A stretch of 64,000 bases of DNA from Gracilibacillus boraciitolerans JCM 21714 (GTDB lineage: Bacteria; Bacillota; Bacilli; Bacillales; Amphibacillaceae): assembly GCF_000521485.1 (NCBI RefSeq), contig NZ_BAVS01000008.1, forward strand, positions 1 through 64,000, given 5' to 3'. A program made the position numbers and the translations under genes. Shown in pieces: positions 31,798 through 41,429 of this stretch. The notes beneath the pieces were generated by a model. That model did not search any database, was not told the origin of the DNA, and saw nothing but the letters and a program-made list of their open reading frames with translations. Position 1 is the stretch's first letter. Each line of letters begins with the position of its first letter.

Positions 31798-32913
31798 ATG
31801 GATGTTTCAGATATCATAAATCTTGTGATCGGTTTTTTAGCAATCATAGTCGGAATCCTCATGTTTTGGTCCTTGCCAGTTCCGAAGGCAGATAAGCATG
31901 CAAATCTGCCGTTTCTGTCCATCATTATTCCTGCCAGAAATGAAGAGAACCGGATTACCCCCCCGTTATTGCATTCGTTGCAAGAGCAAGACTTTCAATC
32001 ATTTGAAGTCCTGGTTATTGACGATCAGTCATTTGATAATACTGTAACTGTCGCTAAGGCTCATGGTGCAAAGGTTATACAAAAACAAGGGAAAGATCGG
32101 GAATCTGGAAAGTCAATGGCCTGTTGGAGTGGCGCTTTGCATGCAAAAGGAAAATGGTTATTATTTCTGGATGCAGATACCTGTTTCACCGATGCTAACA
32201 GCTTGAGAAATTTATTACTTTCCTATCAACAAAAAGGCGCAAAGGGGATCCTTTCGCTACAACCCTATCATACGGTTCATAAAATGTATGAGAATCTTTC
32301 TGCTGTTTTCAACACGATTGTGATTGTCGGAATGAACATATTTACAATTTGGGGACGTCGATTTCAAACGGCAGGTTCGTTTGGTCCCTGTATTTTATGT
32401 AACAGAGACGATTATTTTCTTTCAGGCGGACATAAAAAAATCCAGGGAGCCATTATGGATGACCTGGCCCTTGGACAAGCATTCCTTAACAAAGATCTTC
32501 CGGTATATTGTCTAGGAGGGAAGGGCATCATATCCTTTCGTATGTATTCGGAAGGATTTAAAAGCCTTGTGGAAGGTTGGTGTAAAAGTTTTGCCATCGC
32601 TTCAAAGTCTACACATCCGATCGTCATGTTGCTGACCATTATTTGGATTTCCGGGAGTTTTATCAGTGCAGGAATGTTGCTGTCCTTTTTCACTTCAGCA
32701 GACCCTGTCACTATGATCTTGAGTGGTCTTTTATACTTCCTTTATGCAGTGCAAACGGCATGGTTTGCCCGCCGGTGTGGAAACTTTCAGTGGATGATTT
32801 TTATTTTTTATCCTATTTTATTTTTGTTTTTCGCAGCAATATATGGGTACTCCTTATTTAGAGTGAATATTTTGCATTCTGTGAAATGGAGAGGTCGCAA
32901 CATTGATGTTTAG
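31798..32913 (+). CDS. crtQ: 4,4'-Diaponeurosporenoate glycosyltransferase CrtQ
   Basis: GT2-family membrane glycosyltransferase of 371 residues that glucosylates the carotenoid acid. An N-terminal membrane helix (residues 5-27) precedes the GT-A domain: SIIIPARNEENRI, VIDDQSFDNT, LFLDADTCF (DxD) and GAIMDDLALGQAF. Three membrane helices end the protein (about 275-355). The C-terminal WRGRN matches the WKGR end of Staphylococcus CrtQ. A C7 run at 31958-31964 gives ITPPLLHS, one Pro too many. Last gene of the cluster; no clear terminator follows. Confidence 0.9.
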   Translation: MDVSDIINLVIGFLAIIVGILMFWSLPVPKADKHANLPFLSIIIPARNEENRITPPLLHSLQEQDFQSFEVLVIDDQSFDNTVTVAKAHGAKVIQKQGKDRESGKSMACWSGALHAKGKWLLFLDADTCFTDANSLRNLLLSYQQKGAKGILSLQPYHTVHKMYENLSAVFNTIVIVGMNIFTIWGRRFQTAGSFGPCILCNRDDYFLSGGHKKIQGAIMDDLALGQAFLNKDLPVYCLGGKGIISFRMYSEGFKSLVEGWCKSFAIASKSTHPIVMLLTIIWISGSFISAGMLLSFFTSADPVTMILSGLLYFLYAVQTAWFARRCGNFQWMIFIFYPILFLFFAAIYGYSLFRVNILHSVKWRGRNIDV

Positions 32914-33083
32914 AGAAAAGGCTCTTACTATCACGAATTGCACCCTAACTCTCTTTAATAATTAACAAAATCGAAATGGTTTCTTATTTTTTTGTGTTTT
33001 CGATGAATTTCAATACCTGTTTATACATTTTTTGATTATTTAGACTGATTTCTTCTCTTCTCGGAATGTTTTTATATAAATTA

Positions 33084-34145
33084 TCAGAGTCTTGCCATTC
33101 TGAGGGGGAGAGGAAACGGTGCTAATTTATTCCATTTATCTAACCAATCTAAATTAATTTTCCCTTCAAATATCTGATCGTCATTCATTACTCTCCATAA
33201 TTGCGCCCATGCTCTCGGAACCACTCTCCAGATATCATATCCGCCACCACCAAGTGCAACCCATTTTCCATCACAGTATTTATGTGCGAGTTTATTAATG
33301 ATTTTAGGGATTTCCTCAAAAATATGTAAGGTACAATGTAAGTGGGTGAGTGGATCTAAAGCATGTGTATCAACACCGTGTTGGCTTATAATGATATCTG
33401 GTTTAAAGTATTCTGTGATAGATTCAATTGACTCCTTAAATACTTCTAAATAAGATTGATCTTCCGTAAATGCATCTAAGGGAAAATTAAAACAGTAACC
33501 AAATCCGCCTTTTATTCCACGTTCACTTATTTTACCTGTTCCAGGATATAGGTATCGGCCAGTCTCATGAAATGATACCGTACAGACATTTGGATCATCA
33601 TAAAAACATTGCTGAACACCATCCCCCCCATGATGAGCATCTGTGTCAATATATAATACTTTTAAATTATAGTTTTTTCTAATATATTGAATGGCAATGG
33701 CAATATCATTGAAGATACAGAATCCTGACGCACGTGTAGGAAAGCCATGATGTAAACCACCAGCTATATTTAGTGCATGCTTTACTTTACCCGACAATAC
33801 TTGATAACAGGCCTCCAAAGAGCCACTAGCTGTTATGAGAGATGCTTCATACATATGCTTGAAGCCAGGGGTATCATGGGTGCCAATTCCATATTTGTGT
33901 TGATCAATTTCCTGACCATTACTAGCTTGCTTGACTGCTTCCACATAATCATTGGAATGAACTGCATAAAGCCACTTTTCATCAATTAATTGCGGTTCTA
34001 TTATCTGGTCTTGACAAAGTGCACCACTCATTTCTAACAAGTCCTTTGTTAGCAGTAATCGATTTTGGTTAAATGGATGCTCTTCATGAAAGGAATAGTG
34101 CAAAAATTCTTCGGTGTAAATAAAAGCTGTTTGCTTAGAATTCAT
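33084..34145 (-). CDS. acuC: AcuC, histone-deacetylase-like acetoin utilisation protein
   Basis: Class I deacetylase fold of 353 residues; in B. subtilis AcuC deacetylates and so activates acetyl-CoA synthetase. Motifs: GGLHHGFPTRASGFCIFND (catalytic His pair), VLYIDTDAHHGGDGVQ (metal Asp and His), TVSFHETGRYLYPGTG and ALGGGGYD with the terminal Tyr. The metal motif should be DxDAHHGDG; the extra Gly comes from a C7 run at 33613-33619. It overlaps acuB by 11 bp and ends the acuABC operon. Confidence 0.93.
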   Translation of the reverse strand: MNSKQTAFIYTEEFLHYSFHEEHPFNQNRLLLTKDLLEMSGALCQDQIIEPQLIDEKWLYAVHSNDYVEAVKQASNGQEIDQHKYGIGTHDTPGFKHMYEASLITASGSLEACYQVLSGKVKHALNIAGGLHHGFPTRASGFCIFNDIAIAIQYIRKNYNLKVLYIDTDAHHGGDGVQQCFYDDPNVCTVSFHETGRYLYPGTGKISERGIKGGFGYCFNFPLDAFTEDQSYLEVFKESIESITEYFKPDIIISQHGVDTHALDPLTHLHCTLHIFEEIPKIINKLAHKYCDGKWVALGGGGYDIWRVVPRAWAQLWRVMNDDQIFEGKINLDWLDKWNKLAPFPLPLRMARL

Positions 34146-34794
34146 GGTTATCCTCCCAATACGGATAAAGAATTTGATAGTCAGTGTTCTGAAAATCCTT
34201 TACGACTGGCATAGGATTCATTGTTTGAATACGAAAGACTAGTATTTTATATACTACATCTTTGGGGGGGTCAGGATAACTGTAAACGGATACAATTTTA
34301 ATATTTCGCTTTGTGAAATATTGACATACATCGGATAAGACCCCCCCTATTTGATCTGGTACTTTAATCTCTAACTGTGTACTAGGTGAATGCGTACCGG
34401 TTAATTGAATAAACGCATATAACATATCTTTTTCTGTCACTATTCCGACTAGTTGTTTATCTCTAACAACTGGTAAACAAGCAAATTCCTTTTGGTAAAA
34501 GATAGATGCTACTTCTTCAAAAAACTCATAAGGATGTGTAGTTACTACAGGAGTTGACATTATTTCTTTAATAGTTCTTGTTAAAATTCCCCCCCTGTTG
34601 TTGTGCTCTTCTAAAAAAGAAGGACTGGCATCTCGTACATCTCGATCTGAGATAATACCAATGACGTGATTACTCTCGTTAATAATAGGGATATGACGAA
34701 TATGATTTTTTTGTAATAAATGTAGAGCCTCTTCTACGGTTGCATTAGCGGTCAATGTGATGACATCAGTTTTCATAATATCTTTTACCAGCAT
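34135..34794 (-). CDS. acuB: AcuB, CBS-pair and ACT-like protein
   Basis: 219-residue cytosolic protein with two CBS domains (VKDIMKTDVITLTANATVEEAL...; IKEIMSTPVVTTHPYEFFEEV...) that usually bind adenine nucleotides, followed by an ACT-like C-terminus (LEIKVPDQIG...VYSYPDPPKD). It is needed for normal acetoin utilisation in B. subtilis; the mechanism is unknown. Three G/C runs of seven (34264, 34341, 34589) each add one residue. A GGAGGG ribosome site lies in the 14-bp gap after acuA. Confidence 0.9.
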   Translation of the reverse strand: MLVKDIMKTDVITLTANATVEEALHLLQKNHIRHIPIINESNHVIGIISDRDVRDASPSFLEEHNNRGGILTRTIKEIMSTPVVTTHPYEFFEEVASIFYQKEFACLPVVRDKQLVGIVTEKDMLYAFIQLTGTHSPSTQLEIKVPDQIGGVLSDVCQYFTKRNIKIVSVYSYPDPPKDVVYKILVFRIQTMNPMPVVKDFQNTDYQILYPYWEDNHEF

Positions 34795-34808
34795 AGTTTG
34801 CCCTCCTT

Positions 34809-35430
34809 TTAAGATGAAAAGCGGAGTTTATCAAAAATTTCTTGTTGCTTTTGATCAACATTTTTCCCGATACGAACCATTAAGCAATTGGCAGGGTGTG
34901 CTATTATTTCAGGTTCGTTGGTGGGGGGCAGGATATAGGTTTCCGGCTTTCATCATTTTTTCCATAATTTTGCGATAATCCCAGACGCTTAGTTTAGTAT
35001 AATTTAAGTCCCAGTGCCAATAATATTCCGTTGAAATAATGATATAATCTTCCATATTTACATCTCTCATGGAAAGCCCAATTAATAGTGATGCTAACTT
35101 ATTTCCACGATAAGCTGGAGCAATCTCAATCGCACCTAATTCTAATATATTATCATCAGGATACTGTGACCAGCGTTCAATTGGATCAGGACGAAGATAG
35201 GTCACATATCCGATAATTTCCTGATCTACAGTTGCAATATAAATTCTACCTTCAGGCAATTCTGAGATCTCTACTAAAGCGTTCAACTGTTCTTCAGGTG
35301 GGCGAAATGCAGTAAGTTGATTATTCATAGTTAGAAATGTGAGCTTCTTAGCAAAAACAGGTCCTTCTGTGATTATTTTTACATTCTCTGTGTTAATAGT
35401 TTCGGACTGATAAATCTTTATGTGTTTCAA
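34809..35430 (-). CDS. acuA: AcuA, protein acetyltransferase (C-terminal frameshift)
   Basis: GNAT acetyltransferase of about 207 residues; B. subtilis AcuA acetylates and silences acetyl-CoA synthetase, opposing AcuC. Visible: LTAFRPPEEQ, GYVTYLRPDPIERWSQ, ELGAIEIAPAYRGNKLASLL (acetyl-CoA loop) and EYYWHWDLN. The frame breaks at the G6 run 34923-34928 (needs five); repaired, it continues with EPEIIAHPANCLMVRIGKNV, the normal AcuA end, to a stop at 34809. The TTG at 35430 follows GGTGGTGA; upstream codons cover the promoter. acsA is not next to it. Confidence 0.9.
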
Positions 35431-35454
35431 AAGTTCTATCACCACCTGTAACCT

Positions 35455-35495
35455 AGTTATACTTACAGTATAACTTATAAGTAGAGGAGTCAACA
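35455..35495 (-). promoter_or_regulatory. acuA promoter with overlapping palindrome
   Basis: On the minus strand TGTTGA or TTGACT (35488-35495) and TATACT (35467-35472) form a sigma-A-like promoter. The -10 lies inside a perfect 9-3-9 inverted repeat, AGTTATACT-TAC-AGTATAACT (35455-35475), which looks like an operator placed to block transcription of acuABC. Confidence 0.5.
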
Positions 35496-35504
35496 GAAAA
35501 AAAT

Positions 35505-35537
35505 AAACACTCTAATCTTTAAAGATTAAAGTGTTTT
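35505..35537 (-). terminator. Terminator after the class A PBP gene
   Basis: An approximately 15-bp stem with one mismatch (AAACACTCTAATCTTT and AAAGATTAAAGTGTTT) lies between the PBP stop and the acuA promoter; the 5' A-run provides U on the minus transcript. Confidence 0.8.
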
Positions 35538-35556
35538 CATTTACCATATTAATCTT

Positions 35557-38500
35557 TCATTCTGTTTTTTTATTTTTTTCTTTATTGTTTGTGCTGGATT
35601 CATTGTCTTCATTACTTGTAGTGTTGTCATTTTCTTCGTCTTCACTATCTGTATTTTCATCACTATCACTTTCTTCTGGTTTAGGTTTTGGTTTTTGCTC
35701 TTTTTCTGTTTTTTGTTTGTCTTTTTTTTGTTCTTGTTTTTCTGGCTTAGGTTCTGGTTTAGGCACTGGTTCAGAGAAGTCTCCTTTAATCACTGATTTC
35801 GATTCGGCTGATTCTTGTCCAAAATAATCAACTGCTCTAACTAGATACACTGCTTTACTACTTGGAACTGTAAAGGAGGTATCTGATGTTGAGCCGATTC
35901 GTTGGAAATTTTTATCGTCTGGATTACTTGCACGATAAATTCGATAGCCAACAACATCATTACTGCTGGAATGATTCCAATTTAATCGTTGGTTATTAAT
36001 TTGTAATGACGTAGGAGCACTTGGCGCTTTACCATCATCGCTTACTTCTTCTTCACTAGGATATTTGATGTTTTGCCATGTGCCTGATTTACCTGCTGTT
36101 AGCTGTTTTATATTAGCTAACTTGGTATATCCCATATCTCTTAACCATTCTGGGTTAAAACTAACACCGTTTCCGTCAGTGAATTCTTCTGGAGTGTTTT
36201 CTCCTGCTAAGACTACTTCACCTCTTATAGTTGCATAGGATTCTTTAATTAAACTATAGTCTTGCTTAGTCGGTACAAAGTTGGCATTGTAGATATCGGA
36301 TTGAACTAAACCAACTTCACTACATAAATCTGATGGTAATAGACCAGACGTAGCGCAAAAAGATCTTGAAACAATTCCACCTGGGCTTTCAAATCGTTTT
36401 GTAGGTGCCATTAATTCTGGACGTATCTCTGTAGCTGCATTAACTAACTTTGCCCAAAATATATTATTACGATTGTTGTAGCCTTTATCTAATTGTTGAT
36501 TGTAATCATATCCCATCCAACTGCCTAACGTGACATTCGGATTCGTTGCTACAAACCACGTGTCGCGGAAATCGTTGGTTGTACCTGTTTTGCCAGCCCA
36601 ATCCACACTTTGATTTGAAAGGTTAGATTTAGCTGCTGTACCAGTACCTCGTGATAATACATCACGTAACATATCGATCATTAAATAACTTGTTTGTGGA
36701 CTGAATACCTCAACTTCTTTACTTTCATGCTGATAGATAACTTCGCCATCTTTTGTTTCGATTTTTTCAATCATATATCCGTCTACAAAATTACCCATAT
36801 TACCGAAAGTAACATATGCATTTGTATTTTCTTCTATTGTTATACCATTTGTTGGACTTCCTAATACTAGAGAATCATAAGCGCCTTCTTGTTCTGTAAT
36901 AGCACTAAATCCCATTTTCGATAAATAATCTGTTACAATATGTGGCCCATTTATTTTAGTAAATACAGAAACAGCTGTTGCATTGTGCGATCTATATAGT
37001 GCTTCTCGAACGGGTGTCAAACCATAAAATCTCAATGAGAAATTTCCAGGAGAATACCCTTCAGCATATGTTTTTTCCACATCTGCAATAACACTGCCCG
37101 GCTGAACTTCACCCATTTCCATTGCTGGTCCATATCCTGCAAGTGGCTTCATTGTACTACCATTTTGACGTCTTACTTCTGTTGCGTGATTCTTTTGAGA
37201 TATTTCAAAGTCCCGTCCACCTACAAAACTCAAAATTTTACCAGTTTTATTTTCAACTAATACTGATCCCACTTGAACTGGCTGATCTCCTAATTGAACC
37301 ATTTCACCCGTTTCGGGATCTTCAATCATGATTGGTTTTTTATTTTTATCATTTTCATTCCGAGCTAATTTATCACGACCATAGTTATTATATTCTTTAG
37401 CGATTTTTTGAAAGACGTCATAGATTTCTTTATCTATTGTAGAATGAATTTTATACCCATTGCTTCCGATTTCGCGATTTGCGCGAATTCTGTATTCTTC
37501 TTTTAAAATATCACTTGATGCAAGATCTTCTGCCGTATATCCATCTTGTTCTGCCAAAACTTCCACTAAAATATCAATGGATCTGTCCTTTAATTCTTCC
37601 ATTAAGTAAGGGTATTGTTCCAAAATAGATTCCTCTGCAGGTTTAAAATCAGCGACAATATCATAATTGAGTGCTTCCTGATATTGAGCTTCCGTTATAT
37701 ATTGAGCTTCTAACATTCTGCTCAGTACGGTTTTCATTCGGTTTAAGCCTGGTTCAAGTCCTGCTTGATCCTTCACACCACCGCCATTAACAAAAGGTGT
37801 GTAATAGGAGGGACTTTGTGGTAATCCTGCAATAAATGCAGATTGAGCTAAATTTAATTCTTCCGCACTTACACCAAATATACCTTCTGCAGCCGTCTCT
37901 ACACCTGCAATGTTTTGCCCAGATGAATTTCTTCCAAATGATACAATATTTAGATAGACTTCTAGAATTTCATCCTTTTTAAAAAATTGTTCTAATCGCA
38001 TTGCTAACAGCATTTCTTTTGCTTTACGTTCAAATGATACTTCGTTTGTTAATATTTGATTTTTGATAACTTGCTGGGTTAGGGTACTACCACCTGATTG
38101 CGTTGCCGAGTTAGTTACCTCTTGAAAAATAGCACGCATAATCGCTTTAGGAACAATACCCTTGTGTGTATTAAAGTATTGATCTTCTGTTGCAATTACA
38201 GCATTTCGAACATGTTCGCTTACTTTGTCTAACGAAACTTCTTCTCTTAATAAATCTGTGCTTACTTCTGATAAAAAAACATTATCGGCAAAATACAGTT
38301 CTGACGTTTCTTCGTAATTGTAGATAGCACTTGCCATTTGCTCTTCTGTTTGAATTTCTTCATCGTTCACCAGCGATGCGAAATACCCGGCACCAAGTCC
38401 AGCAACGAAAAATCCTCCAACAATACCAACAGTAAGGAAAAACAAAATAATGTTCCATAATATATGATAGCTTATTCTGGTGGAGCGTTGAATTATTTTC

Positions 38501-38559
38501 TTATGCCAAATTTCTTTCATAGATTGCCATGTTTTATGAAAAAAATCTTTAAAATTCAT
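35557..38559 (-). CDS. Class A penicillin-binding protein (PBP1A type) with FN3 domain
   Basis: Bifunctional peptidoglycan glycosyltransferase and transpeptidase of 1000 residues. A short cytoplasmic start, a membrane helix (about residues 31-53), GT51 domain (NAVIATEDQYFNTHKG with catalytic Glu; GGSTLTQQVIKN), transpeptidase domain (GSTMKPLAGYG with active Ser; SHNA; GKTGTTNDFRDTW), then a fibronectin type III unit near residues 840-925 and a C-terminal tail of about 70 Lys, Glu, Pro, Asp and Ser residues. The start at 38559 follows GGAGG. No frameshift despite the length. It is divergent from T-box-tyrS. The tail may bind the wall or be a linker; this is not known. Confidence 0.93.
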   Translation of the reverse strand: MNFKDFFHKTWQSMKEIWHKKIIQRSTRISYHILWNIILFFLTVGIVGGFFVAGLGAGYFASLVNDEEIQTEEQMASAIYNYEETSELYFADNVFLSEVSTDLLREEVSLDKVSEHVRNAVIATEDQYFNTHKGIVPKAIMRAIFQEVTNSATQSGGSTLTQQVIKNQILTNEVSFERKAKEMLLAMRLEQFFKKDEILEVYLNIVSFGRNSSGQNIAGVETAAEGIFGVSAEELNLAQSAFIAGLPQSPSYYTPFVNGGGVKDQAGLEPGLNRMKTVLSRMLEAQYITEAQYQEALNYDIVADFKPAEESILEQYPYLMEELKDRSIDILVEVLAEQDGYTAEDLASSDILKEEYRIRANREIGSNGYKIHSTIDKEIYDVFQKIAKEYNNYGRDKLARNENDKNKKPIMIEDPETGEMVQLGDQPVQVGSVLVENKTGKILSFVGGRDFEISQKNHATEVRRQNGSTMKPLAGYGPAMEMGEVQPGSVIADVEKTYAEGYSPGNFSLRFYGLTPVREALYRSHNATAVSVFTKINGPHIVTDYLSKMGFSAITEQEGAYDSLVLGSPTNGITIEENTNAYVTFGNMGNFVDGYMIEKIETKDGEVIYQHESKEVEVFSPQTSYLMIDMLRDVLSRGTGTAAKSNLSNQSVDWAGKTGTTNDFRDTWFVATNPNVTLGSWMGYDYNQQLDKGYNNRNNIFWAKLVNAATEIRPELMAPTKRFESPGGIVSRSFCATSGLLPSDLCSEVGLVQSDIYNANFVPTKQDYSLIKESYATIRGEVVLAGENTPEEFTDGNGVSFNPEWLRDMGYTKLANIKQLTAGKSGTWQNIKYPSEEEVSDDGKAPSAPTSLQINNQRLNWNHSSSNDVVGYRIYRASNPDDKNFQRIGSTSDTSFTVPSSKAVYLVRAVDYFGQESAESKSVIKGDFSEPVPKPEPKPEKQEQKKDKQKTEKEQKPKPKPEESDSDENTDSEDEENDNTTSNEDNESSTNNKEKNKKTE

Positions 38560-38690
38560 TTTCCTACCTCCCATTATTCCAATATATATTATAGCATAAT
38601 CGTTAAATGAAATTGTGTTAAATTTTTTAAAAAATATTGCATTTTCATTACGAATATGCTAATAATGATATAACAATTAAACATTTATAT

Positions 38691-38900
38691 AGCTATGATT
38701 GATTGGAGTAGTGATAAGATTCCCTTTTTAAAGAGAGCTAGCGGTTGGTGTAAGCTGGCAAAAAGTCTTATGACGAATTACGGTCAGGAGCTTCTTCATG
38801 AATAATGAAGACGGTGTGGTTACATCGTTATTTCCTTAAGTGGCAATTTTTCTTATTGCAACAAGGGTGGTACCGCGATTATCTCGTCCCTTTTTTATAT
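38691..38900 (+). promoter_or_regulatory. Tyrosyl T-box riboswitch leader
   Basis: The conserved T-box AAGGGTGGTACCGCG lies at 38863-38877, and the terminator arm CTCGTCCCTTTTTT follows at 38883-38896. The Stem I features GCGGTTGGTG and GTAAGCTGGC lie upstream, with a possible UAC tyrosine specifier at 38779-38781. Uncharged tRNA-Tyr would stabilise the antiterminator and switch on tyrS, starting 70 bases further on. Confidence 0.93.
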
Positions 38901-38968
38901 GGGAGGAGTTTTTTTGTTTACTTAGATATTTGTAAGCTAAATATAAATAAAAAAGGAGTGAAGTAGTC

Positions 38969-40243
38969 ATGCATATTTTAGATGAACTAGCAAAAAGAGA
39001 TTTAATTCAGCAGACAACAGATGATGAAGGATTACGAAAACACTTAGATAAAAACGTGGTAACCCTATACTGCGGATTCGATCCGACAGCAGATAGTTTG
39101 CATATTGGCCACTTATTACCCGTTCTAATGTTAAAAAGATTTCAACAAGCTGGACATCGTCCAATCGCATTAATTGGTGGTGGAACAGGAATGATCGGGG
39201 ATCCAAGTGGTCGTTCTACCGAAAGAGTACTGAATAGTGCTGAAATTGTTAAAGGATTTAGTGAGAGTATTAAAGAACAATTAGCAGGGCTCTTAAATTT
39301 TGATCAGGGTGAAAACAGTGCAGTTGCGCGTAATAATCATGAATGGTTATCGACGATGACTATTATTGATTTTTTAAGAGATATCGGAAAGCATTTCAGT
39401 ATAAATTATATGCTAGCTAAGGATTCAGTGGAATCTCGCCTGGAAAATGGTATTTCTTTCACTGAATTTAGCTACATGATGCTACAATCAATTGATTTCC
39501 TCAATCTTTATGAAAAGGAAAACTGCACATTGCAAATAGGTGGTAGTGATCAATGGGGGGGCAATATTACAGCAGGGATGGAGCTTATTCGTCGTAAACA
39601 ATTTGAGAAGGAAGAAGACGAAGCAGAAGTCTTCGGTTTAACTGTTCCCCTTATTACAAAGAGTGATGGAACAAAATTTGGTAAAACGGCTGGCGGAGCA
39701 ATATGGTTGGATCCAGAGAAAACCACACCATATGAATTTTACCAATTTTGGATTAATACCGATGATAGAGATGTACTTAAATTTATAAAATATTTTACTT
39801 TTATCAGCTTTGAAGAGATTGAGGCATTGGAATCAGAGTTGAAAGAAGCACCTGAGAAGCGTATTCCACACAAACGGCTAGCAGAGGAAATGACTAAACT
39901 TGTGCATGGGGAAGAGGCACTACAGCAAGCAAAAAAAATTACGGAAGCTTTATTCAGTGGTGATCTAGCCTCTCTGAATGCGGCAGAAATCGAACAGGGC
40001 TTTAAAGATGTCCCATCTGTTGCCATCGATAATAAAGAAATTGGATTGGTTGATTTATTAGTGGAAGCAGGGATTTCTTCATCGAAACGACAGGCGCGTG
40101 AAGATATTACAAATGGCGCGATTTATATCAACGGGGTGAGAAATCAAGAGGTGACCCACCAATTAACAGAAACAGATCGCATAGAAGATAAGTTCACCAT
40201 CATTCGCCACGGCAAGAAAAAACATTTCCTGATTCGTTTTTAG
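38969..40243 (+). CDS. tyrS: Tyrosyl-tRNA synthetase TyrS
   Basis: Class I synthetase of 424 residues. Motifs: YCGFDPTADSLHIGHLLP (HIGH-type), GGSDQWGGNITAG (tyrosine pocket), KFGKTAGGAIWL (KMSKS-type) and a C-terminal S4 domain (VDLLVEAGISSSKRQAREDI). The pocket motif should read DQWGNI; the extra Gly stems from a G7 run at 39555-39561 and would be damaging in this essential enzyme, which supports a sequence error. The AAGGAG ribosome site precedes the ATG by ten bases. Expression is controlled by the T-box. Confidence 0.95.
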   Translation: MHILDELAKRDLIQQTTDDEGLRKHLDKNVVTLYCGFDPTADSLHIGHLLPVLMLKRFQQAGHRPIALIGGGTGMIGDPSGRSTERVLNSAEIVKGFSESIKEQLAGLLNFDQGENSAVARNNHEWLSTMTIIDFLRDIGKHFSINYMLAKDSVESRLENGISFTEFSYMMLQSIDFLNLYEKENCTLQIGGSDQWGGNITAGMELIRRKQFEKEEDEAEVFGLTVPLITKSDGTKFGKTAGGAIWLDPEKTTPYEFYQFWINTDDRDVLKFIKYFTFISFEEIEALESELKEAPEKRIPHKRLAEEMTKLVHGEEALQQAKKITEALFSGDLASLNAAEIEQGFKDVPSVAIDNKEIGLVDLLVEAGISSSKRQAREDITNGAIYINGVRNQEVTHQLTETDRIEDKFTIIRHGKKKHFLIRF

Positions 40244-40263
40244 ATAGAAGTAATATCTTGATT

Positions 40264-40302
40264 AAAAGACACCCTCGCTTATTAAATCGAGGGTGTCTTT
40301 TT
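40264..40302. terminator. Bidirectional terminator between tyrS and cydABS
   Basis: AAAAGACACCCTCG and CGAGGGTGTCTTTT form a 14-bp stem with an A-run and a T-run on the outer sides. Confidence 0.92.
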
Positions 40303-40306
40303 GCGT

Positions 40307-40393
40307 CTATTCTTTTGAAACGAGCCAAAAGGTAACAATAAAGGCCATGATAAGAACCAAAAATGGTGCGTAAAAATAAATAAATTCATTCAT
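40307..40393 (-). CDS. cydS: CydS-like 28-residue oxidase subunit
   Basis: Twenty-eight residues, starting MNEFIYFYAPFLVLI and ending in a charged SKE, with one membrane helix. It lies eight bases after cydB in the same direction. Small single-helix subunits of this size and position (CydS in Bacillus and Geobacillus) sit in the cytochrome bd complex. The C-rich stretch before it (C7 at 40404-40410) overlaps the end of cydB and makes a ribosome site GGGGTGA-like on the minus strand. Short but convincing because of position and hydrophobicity. Confidence 0.7.
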   Translation of the reverse strand: MNEFIYFYAPFLVLIMAFIVTFWLVSKE

Positions 40394-40400
40394 TCTTTTA

Positions 40401-41422
40401 TCACCCCCCCTTGAATTTTCCTTCCACATAACTTTTATTAAATAGAAACAACCTTAACAATAATAGAAGAGAAGGAATTAATAAACATAAACCAGCAATA
40501 AACGCTACCATTAAAGCAACAGCCATCCCTTCATTTGTAAAGCCTTCTTCTATTGTTAAGAAGGGATAAAGAAGATAGGGATAATGGGATATACCATAGC
40601 CAAAAAAGGCAACTAGAAATTGACCAATTAAAAGAATAAACGCTAAACCATACTTTCGTTTTTGCCATAGCAATAGAAGAGTTGCCAGAAATAACAAGCC
40701 AGAGATTAAGAATAACCACCACAGTTCAAGCATGTTTTGATAATGTTCATAGTTGTGGGATCGTAATTCAACAATAATACCAGAAGCAGTTATCATCGTC
40801 GGAATGGACCAGATTAAGGCATATTTTCTCAGCAATGCTGTCGCTTCCATATCTTTTGCTTTATCGGCATACCATGTTAGAAATACAGCAGATATATATA
40901 ATACAGATGTAAGACTAAGTACAACGATGCTCCAGGTTAAAGGACTGGTAAATAACGCTTGATAATCAAGCTCTAAGCTGTTAGCTGTTTCATTAATAAA
41001 GCCGCCTTCAGAAATGGTTAATACAATGGAAAGAGAAGCGGGAATTAATAATCCGGAAAAGCCATACAAGTAGATCCACATCTTACTTTTTAATTGACCA
41101 TAGGTACTAAAAGCATAATAAGAACCGCGAATAGCTAATAGCACGAGTGAGAGACTTGCTGGTACTAACAGCACAGTGCCGTAATAAAAAGCTGTACTAG
41201 GGAAAAAACCAACCATTCCAACAAAAAAGAAAACGAGAAAGACATTCGTTACTTCCCAAACAGGGAGAGGTATCGTTGAATAATATTACTTATGATATGA
41301 TGCTTATTTCGAAAAACACTGTATGCATTAAAGAAGCCTGCACCAAAATCAATCGATGCAACAATGATATATCCAAAAAGAAAGATCCATAGTACAGAAA
41401 TCCCAATTAATTGATAAGCCAT
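40401..41422 (-). CDS. cydB: Cytochrome bd oxidase subunit II CydB (one frameshift)
   Basis: Membrane subunit of quinol oxidase bd, about 340 residues and eight to nine helices. The start at 41422 is MAYQLIGISVLWIFLFGY, with ASIDFGAGFF, a CydB hallmark. The frame breaks at GGG 41263-41265 on the plus strand (needs four) so that YLSPVWEVTNVF is read; the downstream frame then runs to the end. A C7 run at 40404-40410 adds one Gly at the C-terminus. It follows cydA by 7 bp. Confidence 0.9.
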
Positions 41423-41429
41423 GGCGACA

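Noticed and set aside
38691-38900. Leader hairpins as a simple terminator of the divergent PBP gene
   Set aside because: The T-box consensus and specifier-like stem, in the tyrS direction, explain the structure fully.
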